Below, piece by piece: positions 13,961 through 22,435 of a DNA stretch of 25,091 bases. Position 1 is the stretch's first letter. Each line of letters opens with the position of its first letter. The translations under genes were made by a program, and so were the position numbers. This DNA is from an uncultured Cetobacterium sp. (GTDB lineage: Bacteria; Fusobacteriota; Fusobacteriia; Fusobacteriales; Fusobacteriaceae). A model generated the notes under the pieces. It was given only the letters and a program-made list of their open reading frames with translations. It was not told where the DNA came from and did no database searches. The stretch lies in contig CAAFWD010000058.1 of assembly GCA_900766645.1 (NCBI GenBank), positions 1-25,091 on the forward strand, given 5' to 3'.

Positions 13961-14673
13961 TAAATTATACTGTTTAAAATTTCTTTTTCAACTTCTGAAA
14001 TATTTTCTTCCTTTAAATTTTCTTGAGCCTTTTTCAAAATATCAGCATATTTTTCTTCATTTTTATAGTTATAGCTCATTAAAACTTTTTTATAAGCTTG
14101 TAACTTTAATGAGTTTTCTCTAATTTCTAATGAATTCTTATCTACTCTTCCAGCTTTTTCTAAATCTGAAAGATCATATCTTTGTTTTGTGAAATAAGAT
14201 ATTACTAAATATCCTATTTTATCATTCCACCCATAATTTTCTAAAATCTCCTTCATAGCCAAAGCCATCAGAGGTTTTTGAAACTCTAAATTATCCATCA
14301 AAGATATATTAAAAAGTACTTTTAAAAATTCATCTTTATCTCTTAAAGCTAGTTCCTTTGCATATTTTTTTGCAAACTCTAACTCACCTTTTATAATAAG
14401 TTTTGGAAGATTTTCTATTAAATTTTCCATATTCAATGATGACATTCTAGAAATGTCTTTCTCTTTTTGAGTTTCTCTTTTATCACTTTCCTCAGCTAGT
14501 GTTTGTAAAAATAACTCTTCATTTTTACAAAATACCATAGCCGCTAGAGACATATTCATTTTTTTTCTAACTACATCTCCATGAGCACTCACTGTAAAGT
14601 AAGCTCTTTTATCAAGAGTTCCTGATACTTCTATCAACTTTTGAACTCTTTCATTAATTCTATTGTTAATCAT
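13960..14673 (-). CDS. Unrecognised helical protein
   Basis: 237 aa that I do not recognise. It has no signal peptide, membrane segment, Cys motif or nucleotide-binding motif. It is rich in Lys, Glu and Leu and looks mostly alpha-helical, with short helix-turn-helix-like stretches in the middle (about 88-150: LPKLIIKGELEFAKKYAKEL, then KDEFLKVLFNISLMDN, then ALAMKEILENYGW). This could be a divergent helical-repeat fold, but no repeat is clear enough to name. It is surely a gene: its ATG shares one base with the lpxK stop (TAATG), GGTGA lies six nt upstream, the ptsN-like gene follows 13 nt later, and its codon use matches its neighbours. Its place between lpxK and ptsN/nadD suggests co-expression with envelope genes and says nothing direct about function. 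Confidence 0.8.
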   Translation of the reverse strand: MINNRINERVQKLIEVSGTLDKRAYFTVSAHGDVVRKKMNMSLAAMVFCKNEELFLQTLAEESDKRETQKEKDISRMSSLNMENLIENLPKLIIKGELEFAKKYAKELALRDKDEFLKVLFNISLMDNLEFQKPLMALAMKEILENYGWNDKIGYLVISYFTKQRYDLSDLEKAGRVDKNSLEIRENSLKLQAYKKVLMSYNYKNEEKYADILKKAQENLKEENISEVEKEILNSII

Positions 14674-15680
14674 TAATTTTCACCAAATCCTTTTAATGTG
14701 TTATCCTCAAACATTGTAAATTCTATTTTTAATACAAACATATTATCCATAGATAAATCTTTTGGGATCTTTACTAAATCTTTTTCTGTTGTTATCACAA
14801 AATCTGCATCCATAGCTTTTGCTCTCTTTTTTATTGTTTCAAAATCTTTATTTTTAAAATCATGGTGGTCCATGAAATCAATTCTTTCGATATATTCTGG
14901 ATTTAAAGAGATCACCGTTTTCTCAAAGTTTAAAGGATTAGCTAATCCTGAAAATAACAATACTCTTTTCCCAGCAACCCAAAATAATGGCTTAGCATTT
15001 CCTTCTACATCACAAAGAGATGTTACTCCATGCTTAGCTACTGAAACAGGTTTTTTAAACTTAACTTTTAAAAATCTTTTTATTCTTTCCAAATCTCCTT
15101 CTGGAACCAAATCAGCCTTAGTTATGATAAACTCATTAGCTCTTTCTGCTCCTTTCTGAAAATCCTCTCTTAAAGTTCCTTTTGGTAGTAGGTCCCCCCA
15201 ACCAAAAGGATTAGTTGCATCTATTAAAACTATATCCCAATCTCTTTTTAATTTTCTATGTTGAAAACCATCATCTAATATTATTGTGTCAATATCAAAA
15301 TTTTCTACTGCAAATTTACAAGCTTCATATCTATTTTTTCCAACTATTACTGGTACTTTAAGATTTAAAGCATGGATATAAGGTTCATCTCCACTTTCTT
15401 TTGCACTAACTAATATGTTTTTCCCATCACTTACAATTAAAGGTTCAACTTTTCTTTTTCCTCGATAACCTCTTGAAACTATAGCTACTTTTTTGCCCTC
15501 TTTTAAAAGTTTCTTAGTAAAAAATTGCACAGCTGGAGTTTTTCCTGTTCCCCCAACTGTAATGTTCCCTATACATAAGATCTTAACTTCTGGTATCTCA
15601 TTAATCTTTAAATACTTTTTATCATAAAGCCAATTTCTCAATGAAGTTATGATAAAATATATATATGATAAAAGTTTCAT
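14673..15680 (-). CDS. lpxK: Tetraacyldisaccharide 4'-kinase LpxK
   Basis: Phosphorylates the 4' position of the lipid A disaccharide at the inner face of the cytoplasmic membrane. 335 aa, usual length. A hydrophobic N-terminus (LLSYIYFIITSLRNWLYDKK) fits the membrane-associated N-terminal helix. The Walker A motif is GNITVGGTGKTPAVQF (K47), followed by VAIVSRGYRGK, the family motif LDDGFQHRKLKRDWDIVLID near 135-155, and GWGDLLPKGTLRE. DFMDHHDFKNKD occurs in the C-terminal half. The ATG has GAGGGT upstream, 15 nt after the smc stop. It is the only lpx gene separated from the lpxA-msbA group, by rph, rdgB and smc. Confidence 0.96.
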   Translation of the reverse strand: MKLLSYIYFIITSLRNWLYDKKYLKINEIPEVKILCIGNITVGGTGKTPAVQFFTKKLLKEGKKVAIVSRGYRGKRKVEPLIVSDGKNILVSAKESGDEPYIHALNLKVPVIVGKNRYEACKFAVENFDIDTIILDDGFQHRKLKRDWDIVLIDATNPFGWGDLLPKGTLREDFQKGAERANEFIITKADLVPEGDLERIKRFLKVKFKKPVSVAKHGVTSLCDVEGNAKPLFWVAGKRVLLFSGLANPLNFEKTVISLNPEYIERIDFMDHHDFKNKDFETIKKRAKAMDADFVITTEKDLVKIPKDLSMDNMFVLKIEFTMFEDNTLKGFGEN

Positions 15681-15695
15681 TTTACCCTCACTTTT

Positions 15696-18600
15696 TTAAA
15701 TTTTTACTGGAACTAATTTAGAGATTCCAATTTTTTTATTCATTGTTACTCCATATAAGGAATCTGAAGCTTTCATTGTTTCTTTATTGTGAGTTATTAA
15801 AATAAATTGAGATCTATCTGTAAACTCCTTTAATTTTCCTATTAATTTTCTAGTATTTTTTTCATCTAACGCTGCCTCGATCTCATCTAAGAATGTAAAC
15901 GGACTCGGCTTGTACATAAATATTGCCATTATAAATGCTATTGCAACCATTGACTTTTCTCCACCAGAAAGAAGAGATAGGGATTGTCTTTTCTTATTCT
16001 TATATTTAACAAGCACTTCTACTCCACAGTTTGCAAAATCTTCACTATTATGAAGAGATAAACTTCCTTCAGAGTTATCTAAAGTTTCCATGCACATTTC
16101 ATTAAAGTTTTTACTTATTTCATTATAGGCTTCATAGAACTTTTCTTCTATCGTTTGGTCTATCTCTTTTATTAAAGTTGATAAACTTTTTTCTCCTTTC
16201 ACAAGGTCTTCTCTTTGGATATCTATAAACTTATATTTATTATCTAATTCCTTGAACTCTTCTATTGATAACAAGTTTACAGAATCAAATCCTCTAAGTT
16301 TAATTTCAAGTTCTCTTACTTTATTTCTACAGTTTTTTAAATTTTCCTCACTTACCTCTACTAATTCAACTTCTAATAGTTCTTCTAACTCTTTAGAAAT
16401 CTCCTCAATCTCTTTAGTTAATCTCTCTTTTCTTTCAAGTTCTCTATTTAATATCTCTTTCTCTTTAAATAGATTACTTTCTAGTTCTCTTGAAGTTTTT
16501 ATCAACTCTTTAGATCTTATTTCCAACGAGTGATCATCCTTCTTCATAACTTTTAATTCAGAATTTTCATTTTCAAACTTCTCATTTTTATTTTGAATCT
16601 CTAGAACTATAGTATGAGCTTTTTCTGTTAATTTTTCAAGTTCTTTTTTTATTTCCTCTATAAAATTATTAAGTTTTATAAATTTTTCTTGAATTTCTTC
16701 TTTGTCTTCTTGTTCTTTTCTTTCCTCTTTTTCTATTTGGATATATCTATCTTGGCTATTTAAATAAAGGATTCTAATATCTGAGAATTCATTTTTTAAA
16801 TTATTTATTTCAGAGTTTAAATTTTGAATGTGTGTATTTTCTGAGTCTAACTCTCTTTTTAGTTCTGATACCATTTTTTCTGCAACTTCTTTTTCTGTTT
16901 GAGAAGTCTCTACCCTCTTAGCATACTCAACACTATAATTTTCTTCCTCTTTTATCTCAATTTCAACTATTCTTCTCTCTTTTTCTAATTTTTCATTTTT
17001 ATCTTTAAGATCATTATACAATTCCTCTGCTAACCTTACTTGTTTTCTTAAAGAATCTTCTAATGAATCTATTCCACTTATTTCCTCTTCATACTTTTCT
17101 AAAGTATTATTCATAGACTCTATTTTTTCATTCCAAACCTTTAATTTTTCTTTAAGTTCTTTATTTGTTTCCTCTAAAGTTTTAATCTCTTTTTTTCTTT
17201 CAAAAATTTGAGTAGCTATAGAATTTCCACTCTCTCCACCAGTCATTCTTCCTCTTGAACTAAGCAGTTCTCCTGATAAAGTTACAACATTTCCTGAAAA
17301 TTCATTTTTCTTTATTATCTCCAGAGCTATATTTACATTTTCTACAACAAGAATATTCCCAAGTAACATTTCTAATATTTTTTTATATTTTCCATCTGCT
17401 GTTACTAAATCTGATCCTCTTCCAATAACTCCATTTTTATTTGGTATATCTTTTAAAGAACCTACTTTAATTGTATCTAAAGCTAAAAATGATGCTCTTC
17501 CTGCTTTTTTCTCTTTTAACAGCTCTATTCCTTTTTTAGCTACTTCACTTGTTGTTACTACTATGTCCTGAAGATTTCCTGGAATAGCTGCTTCAATAGC
17601 TTTTTGATATTGCTCTTGAACATTTATAAGAGATATTACAGCTCCTTCAACTCCTTTTATTTTAGCATTAAGAACCTCTTTAACTCCTTTATAGAATCCC
17701 TCGTTACTATCTTCTATTCTATAAAGTCCCTGAAGTCTAGCTGATGTTCTTTTTTCTTCAAACTCTGCATTTCTAATTAAGTCTGAAGCTTTGTTCATAT
17801 TTTTACTCAATTCACTAATCTCTTGTTCTAATTTAACTTGTCTCTCTTCTGTTTCTTTTAATTGTTTTGCTTTTAATTCCTTATTACTTGTAGCTTTCTC
17901 AAGAGCATTTTTATTTTCATCTAACTTTTTATTATAACTTTCAAGTTCCTCTTTTAAAGAGTTTATTTTAAATTCACTACCTTTTACTCTTCTAATAGAA
18001 CTTTCTATCTCATTTAATAGCTTTAGTTTTTCAACTTCAAAATCCATAATTTTTCTTTTTTTAAGTTCAACTGAAAGTTCTTTATCTTTTTTTTCTGTTT
18101 CTTTATCTTTAATTTTAGTTTCAAAACCTCTATTTTGGTCTTCTATCTCTAAAACTTTTTCTTTAACTCTCTCTTTTTCTTCTAAAAGTTTTTTAAAAAT
18201 CTCTTCTTTATTATCTAAAGATCTTTGTAATGATTTAAGATCCTCTTTCTTCTGTTCTAACTCTCTTTCAAAAGAATCCTTTCTTTCTTTTACTCTGATC
18301 TCCTCTTTCTCTAAAGATTCTATCTCATTTCTTAATGTTGTATTACTCTCTGTAAAATTTTCTATTCTTGAATATAATTCTTTTCTTTTATTTTCAATTT
18401 CATTTAATTCTTTTTCGTTCTTTTCTAATTCATCTTGAATTTGAGTTACTAAAATTGATAATCTATCATTTTCTTTTTCTCCAGACTCAACTATAACTTT
18501 TTTAGAATTCAAGTCATAACTCAAAACTCCTTTTTGAAGAAGATTTTTTTCATCTTTCACTTTTAAAAATTCTATGGCTTTTTTAGACTGTTTTTCAACT

Positions 18601-19211
18601 CTAGTTCTATTTTCATCAATTTCTCCTAAAACTAGCTCTATTTTTTCAAGCTCACTTTGAACTTTCTCCAGTCTTTTTTCTGCTTCTAATTTTTTATATT
18701 GAAATTTTTTTACTCCTGCAGCTTCCTCTATTATTCCTTTTATCTCTTTATTTGAAGATGATATTATTCTTTCAACTTTACCTTGTCCTATAACAGAATA
18801 TGCACTTTTTCCTATTCCTGTATCTAAGAATATCTCTCCTATATCTTTAAGTCTAACTTTTTTATCATTTATAAGATAATCATTTTCTCCTGTAAAAGCC
18901 ATCTTTCTAGTAATCTTTATCTCATCTGCATCAAATGCAAAAAATCTATCTTGATTATCTATAAAAAGAGAAACCTCTGCATAACTAGCCGGTTTTTTCC
19001 CTTCACCACCTGAGAATACAATATCCTTACTCTCTTTAGCTCTTATATTTTTATATGATTGTTCTCCTAGAACCCATAATATTCCATCTAAAATATTAGA
19101 CTTTCCACTTCCATTAGGTCCTACTATTGATGTTATTCCACCATTAAAATCTATCTTTATCCTTTCTCCAAAGGATTTAAATCCATAAATTTCTACGCTT
19201 TTTAAATACAT
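15696..19211 (-). CDS. smc: Chromosome partition/condensation protein SMC
   Basis: DNA-loop-extruding ATPase for chromosome organisation. 1171 aa. The N-terminal ATPase half has Walker A GPNGSGKSN and the Q-loop region WVLGEQS. Two long heptad-rich coiled coils flank a hinge at about 495-655 (GFYKGVKEVL, GAVISLINV, AIPGNLQDIVV, RGRMTGGESGN). The C-terminal half has the ABC signature LSLLSGGEKSM near 1080, Walker B FTFLDEIEAALD near 1107 and the closing FILITHNKETM. A GTG frame begins four codons earlier (19223), but GGGAG five nt before ATG 19211 sets the start. A terminator lies between rdgB and smc with only 27 nt from its T-run to the ATG, so smc is probably transcribed by readthrough. ScpA and ScpB are not encoded here. 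Confidence 0.96.
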   Translation of the reverse strand: MYLKSVEIYGFKSFGERIKIDFNGGITSIVGPNGSGKSNILDGILWVLGEQSYKNIRAKESKDIVFSGGEGKKPASYAEVSLFIDNQDRFFAFDADEIKITRKMAFTGENDYLINDKKVRLKDIGEIFLDTGIGKSAYSVIGQGKVERIISSSNKEIKGIIEEAAGVKKFQYKKLEAEKRLEKVQSELEKIELVLGEIDENRTRVEKQSKKAIEFLKVKDEKNLLQKGVLSYDLNSKKVIVESGEKENDRLSILVTQIQDELEKNEKELNEIENKRKELYSRIENFTESNTTLRNEIESLEKEEIRVKERKDSFERELEQKKEDLKSLQRSLDNKEEIFKKLLEEKERVKEKVLEIEDQNRGFETKIKDKETEKKDKELSVELKKRKIMDFEVEKLKLLNEIESSIRRVKGSEFKINSLKEELESYNKKLDENKNALEKATSNKELKAKQLKETEERQVKLEQEISELSKNMNKASDLIRNAEFEEKRTSARLQGLYRIEDSNEGFYKGVKEVLNAKIKGVEGAVISLINVQEQYQKAIEAAIPGNLQDIVVTTSEVAKKGIELLKEKKAGRASFLALDTIKVGSLKDIPNKNGVIGRGSDLVTADGKYKKILEMLLGNILVVENVNIALEIIKKNEFSGNVVTLSGELLSSRGRMTGGESGNSIATQIFERKKEIKTLEETNKELKEKLKVWNEKIESMNNTLEKYEEEISGIDSLEDSLRKQVRLAEELYNDLKDKNEKLEKERRIVEIEIKEEENYSVEYAKRVETSQTEKEVAEKMVSELKRELDSENTHIQNLNSEINNLKNEFSDIRILYLNSQDRYIQIEKEERKEQEDKEEIQEKFIKLNNFIEEIKKELEKLTEKAHTIVLEIQNKNEKFENENSELKVMKKDDHSLEIRSKELIKTSRELESNLFKEKEILNRELERKERLTKEIEEISKELEELLEVELVEVSEENLKNCRNKVRELEIKLRGFDSVNLLSIEEFKELDNKYKFIDIQREDLVKGEKSLSTLIKEIDQTIEEKFYEAYNEISKNFNEMCMETLDNSEGSLSLHNSEDFANCGVEVLVKYKNKKRQSLSLLSGGEKSMVAIAFIMAIFMYKPSPFTFLDEIEAALDEKNTRKLIGKLKEFTDRSQFILITHNKETMKASDSLYGVTMNKKIGISKLVPVKI

Positions 19212-19216
19212 AGCTT

Positions 19217-19221
19217 CTCCC
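19217..19221 (-). promoter_or_regulatory. Ribosome-binding site deciding the smc start
   Basis: GGGAG five nt before ATG 19211. It overlaps the alternative GTG codon at 19223-19221, which therefore is not the likely start. Confidence 0.6.
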
Positions 19222-19238
19222 ACTTAATTTTTTTTCTT

Positions 19239-19263
19239 AAAAAAAGCTAACCCTGAGGTTAGC
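19239..19263 (-). terminator. Intrinsic terminator overlapping the rdgB stop codon, before smc
   Basis: In the minus-strand RNA a 7-bp stem GCUAACC / GGUUAGC (19263-19257 with 19252-19246), a 4-nt loop and U7 (19245-19239). The UAA stop codon of rdgB (19261-19259) is part of the 5' arm. A ribosome finishing rdgB would therefore cover the arm and oppose hairpin formation, so termination may depend on rdgB translation. Confidence 0.82.
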
Positions 19264-19849
19264 CTATATTTAATATTTTATCAATACCATCTTTTAGTGC
19301 CTTTAGGGCTCTTGCTCTATGGCTTATTTGATTTTTTATTTCAGGCATCTCTGCAAATGTTTTTCCGTATTCCGCCATATAAAAATGTGGGTCGTATCCA
19401 AATCCATCTTTACCTCTAGCTTCATCTATAATCTCACCCTCTACTTCACCTCTAAATGAGTAAGATCTTCCATCTGGCATTCCCAATGTGATAACAGTTA
19501 CAAATTTTGCTTTTCTATTTTCAATACCTTGTAGATTTTCAATCAGCTTATTATTATTGTCAGAATCATTTGCATTTTCACCAGCATATCTTGCTGAATA
19601 CACTCCTGGTTCACCATTTAAAGCTTCTACACAAAGCCCTGAATCATCAGATATAGTTATCATATTTGTAAATTTAGCTATCTCTAAAGCTTTCTTTTTT
19701 GAGTTTTCTTCAAAAGTATTTCCGTCTTCTATAACCTCTGGGATATCTACCCCGTCTTTTATAGATAGTATTTCAAAATCTGTTCCTTCTAGAATTTTTG
19801 ACATCTCATCTATTTTCTTTTTATTCCCTGTGGCTAAAAAAATCTTCAT
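19259..19849 (-). CDS. rdgB: Non-canonical purine NTP pyrophosphatase (dITP/XTPase, RdgB/HAM1)
   Basis: Hydrolyses dITP, XTP and similar damaged purine nucleotides to monophosphates, keeping them out of DNA and RNA. 196 aa, usual length. The N-terminal motif is FLATGNKKKIDEM, then ISDDSGLCVEALNGEPGVYS, SARYAGENA, and the C-terminal KDGFGYDPHFYMAEYGKTFA with EMPEIKNQISHRARAL. All the conserved Ham1 segments are present. The ATG shares one base with the stop of rph (TAATG), giving the rph-rdgB pair common in bacteria. The stop codon lies in the stem of a terminator that precedes smc. Confidence 0.96.
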   Translation of the reverse strand: MKIFLATGNKKKIDEMSKILEGTDFEILSIKDGVDIPEVIEDGNTFEENSKKKALEIAKFTNMITISDDSGLCVEALNGEPGVYSARYAGENANDSDNNNKLIENLQGIENRKAKFVTVITLGMPDGRSYSFRGEVEGEIIDEARGKDGFGYDPHFYMAEYGKTFAEMPEIKNQISHRARALKALKDGIDKILNIG

Positions 19850-20580
19850 TACTTTGAAAACTCCTCCTCGATTTCATATTTTTGAATATCAATAAGTTCA
19901 TTAATTCCTTTTTCTGCTAAATCTAATAGATCATTTAATTCTTTTCTAGTAAATGTAGCTTCTTCTCCTGTTCCTTGAACCTCTACAAATTCTCCTTTGC
20001 TGTTCATTATAACGTTCATATCAACTTCTGCTGCTGAATCCTCTGTATACATTAAATCAAGCATAGGAGTTCCATTTACAACACCAACTGATATCGCTGC
20101 AACATTTGATGTTATTGGACTTTCTGTTAAAGCTCCCTTTTCCACTAATCTTTTCATAGCCATCTCTAAAGCTATAAATCCTCCAGTTATAGAAGTAGTT
20201 CTTGTCCCTCCATCAGCTTGGATTACATCACAGTCAATTGTAACTGTTCTCTCTCCTAACTTTTCAAGATCTATACAAGCTCTTAATGCTCTTCCTATAA
20301 GTCTTTGGATCTCCATAGTTCTTCCACCTAATTTTCCTTTGGCAGCTTCTCTAGCATTTCTTTCTCCTGTTGCTCTTGGTAACATTGAATATTCAGCTGT
20401 TATCCACCCTTTACCTTGATTTTTTAAAAATGGCGGAACCTTTTCAACAACAGTTGCTGTACATATTACTTTTGTGTTTCCAACCTCTATTAAAACAGAT
20501 CCCTCTGCATACATTGTATAATTTCTAGTGATTTTCACTTGTCTTTTTTCATCAAATTGTCTTCCATCTTCTCTTAACAT
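19849..20580 (-). CDS. rph: Ribonuclease PH
   Basis: Phosphorolytic 3'-5' exoribonuclease that trims tRNA 3' ends. 243 aa. Family motifs in order: REDGRQFDEKRQVKITRNYT at the N-terminus, SVLIEVGNTKVICTATV, GWITAEYSMLPRATGER (phosphate-binding Arg region), RTMEIQRLIGRALRACIDL, DCDVIQADGGTRTTSITGGF, DLMYTEDSAAEVDMNVI and VQGTGEEATFTRKELN. The short C-terminal extension ends in an acidic tail. The ATG at 20580 has a GGAAGG-type ribosome-binding site, 12 nt after msbA. It is transcribed with the lipid A genes and overlaps rdgB by one base. Confidence 0.97.
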   Translation of the reverse strand: MLREDGRQFDEKRQVKITRNYTMYAEGSVLIEVGNTKVICTATVVEKVPPFLKNQGKGWITAEYSMLPRATGERNAREAAKGKLGGRTMEIQRLIGRALRACIDLEKLGERTVTIDCDVIQADGGTRTTSITGGFIALEMAMKRLVEKGALTESPITSNVAAISVGVVNGTPMLDLMYTEDSAAEVDMNVIMNSKGEFVEVQGTGEEATFTRKELNDLLDLAEKGINELIDIQKYEIEEEFSK

Positions 20581-20592
20581 TATTCTTCCTTC

Positions 20593-22434
20593 CTATATAC
20601 TTTGTTCTAGCTCTTCTAATTTTTCCTCTTCAATAAGTCCTACAGTTTCTATTGGTTCTATTTTTCCAAACTGAATTTCATAAAGCTTTCTATAAATTCC
20701 ATCATTATTTAATAACTCTTGGTGTGCTCCAACCTCTTTGATCTCTCCATTTTCCATAACAACAATTTTATCAGCATTGATTATTGTTGATAGTCTATGA
20801 GCAATTACAAATGTTGTTCTTCCCACCATTAATTTATCTAAAGCTTCTTGAACTAATCTTTCCGATTCTGTATCAAGAGCTGATGTTGCCTCGTCTAATA
20901 TCATTATACTTGGATTTTGAATTAAAGCTCTTGCTATTGCAATTCTTTGCTTTTGTCCTCCAGAAAGAAGAACTCCTCTTTCTCCCACTTCAGTTTCAAA
21001 CTTATTTGGAAGCTCCATTATAAAGTCATATGCATTTGACATTTTTGCTGCTTTTTCTATCTCTTTTATAGTTACATTATCTTTCCCAAAACCTATATTT
21101 TCAGCTATAGTTCCGCTAAATAAGAATGTTTCTTGAGGAACTATTCCAATATGATTTCTATATATTCCAAGAGACATCTCTCTTATATCTGTATCATTAA
21201 CTTTTATACTTCCACCTGTTATATCATAATATCTTGGTAGTAAGTTAACAAGTGTAGTTTTCCCGCTTCCACTTTTTCCAACCAATGCTACTACTTCTCC
21301 AGCATTTACTTCCAAGTTAAAGTTTTTCAGTACTTTGTCTTGCCCATCTTCATATTGGAAATCAACATTTTCAAATTTTATATTATTAATTTTTTCTGGA
21401 ACTGGTTTTGGAGATTCTCCAAAATAATCCACTTCCAATGGAATATCGAGTATTTCGATAACTCTATCTGCTGAAGGAAGTGCCTCTTGTAATTCACTAT
21501 TTCTTTTTATAAGTGTTTTAAGTGGCTGTTGCATAAGTCCTATTGCAGTTATAAAAGAGATCAAATCTCCAGGAGTCATTGTTTGAGTTACAATAATTTG
21601 ATACCCTCCATATGATGCTACTAACAAAATCATTATAGTTGATAATATCTCATTTATTGGAGATACTTTAGCTTTTATTTTTGTAGCTTTATATATCTTA
21701 TCAAACTCTTCTTGAGTTACTTCTCCATATTTATTTATAATTTTGTCACTTCTATTAAATGCTTTTATAACCGAAACTCCTGAAAGTGATTCTTGAATAA
21801 AAGCAGTTACATTTCCCACAGTATCTTGTCTAACCCTACCTGATTTTCTAATTTTCTTAGTATATTTCTTTATCATAGATAAAATAGCTGGTAAAACTGT
21901 TAAAGATATTGTTGCTAGAACTAAATCCACTTGGAACATTCTAACTAAAAGTGCTAAAACTGTTAAAAACTCTTTAAACATATCAAAAAGCATAAACCCT
22001 ATTCTTCCAAGAGTAGCCGAATCTCCAGAAAGTCTAGACATAATATCTCCCAATTTATTCTTTTTAAAATATGAAATCGGAAGTTTCTGAAGATGTGTAA
22101 AGACATCTATTTTTATCTCTCTTCTTATTTTTTCTGTTATAAATCCAGATGATATTGATGCAAAATAGTTTGAAATAACTTTTACAATTGTAGAAACAAA
22201 AATTGCTCCTATTACTACCATCATCATCTTAGCATTTTTTGAAACTAAAACATCATCTATTAAGTATTTACTCAACCATGCTGGAACAGCACTCATTAAA
22301 GATGTTAATGTAGAAAGAGCTATCACTCCTCCCATTGCAAATTTATGCTTAAAACTATATTTTAAAAATGTATTTAAAGATTTGTTTTGAAATACACTTG
22401 TTATTTTCTTATCCTCTTTAATATTTTTTTCCAT
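20593..22434 (-). CDS. msbA: Lipid A/lipid flippase ABC transporter MsbA
   Basis: Type IV ABC exporter, probably flipping lipid A-core from the inner to the outer leaflet of the cytoplasmic membrane. 613 aa half-transporter. The six-helix transmembrane domain spans about 25-325. The ATPase domain from about 350 has Walker A GKSGSGKTT (K392), Q-loop GIVPQETFLFSG, signature LLSGGQKQRIAIARAL (near 488), Walker B IMILDEATSALD and the switch VIAHRLSTI. An acidic tail follows. The motifs alone fit any lipid or multidrug exporter; the MsbA call rests on its place one base after lpxB in an lpxA-lpxI-lpxB-msbA run. The ATG has AAGGA within the end of lpxB. Confidence 0.9.
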   Translation of the reverse strand: MEKNIKEDKKITSVFQNKSLNTFLKYSFKHKFAMGGVIALSTLTSLMSAVPAWLSKYLIDDVLVSKNAKMMMVVIGAIFVSTIVKVISNYFASISSGFITEKIRREIKIDVFTHLQKLPISYFKKNKLGDIMSRLSGDSATLGRIGFMLFDMFKEFLTVLALLVRMFQVDLVLATISLTVLPAILSMIKKYTKKIRKSGRVRQDTVGNVTAFIQESLSGVSVIKAFNRSDKIINKYGEVTQEEFDKIYKATKIKAKVSPINEILSTIMILLVASYGGYQIIVTQTMTPGDLISFITAIGLMQQPLKTLIKRNSELQEALPSADRVIEILDIPLEVDYFGESPKPVPEKINNIKFENVDFQYEDGQDKVLKNFNLEVNAGEVVALVGKSGSGKTTLVNLLPRYYDITGGSIKVNDTDIREMSLGIYRNHIGIVPQETFLFSGTIAENIGFGKDNVTIKEIEKAAKMSNAYDFIMELPNKFETEVGERGVLLSGGQKQRIAIARALIQNPSIMILDEATSALDTESERLVQEALDKLMVGRTTFVIAHRLSTIINADKIVVMENGEIKEVGAHQELLNNDGIYRKLYEIQFGKIEPIETVGLIEEEKLEELEQSI

Positions 22435-22435
22435 T

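Noticed and set aside
14698..15159. Plus-strand open frame of 153 codons
   Set aside because: It is antisense to lpxK, has Ser/Phe-rich shadow composition and no known motif.
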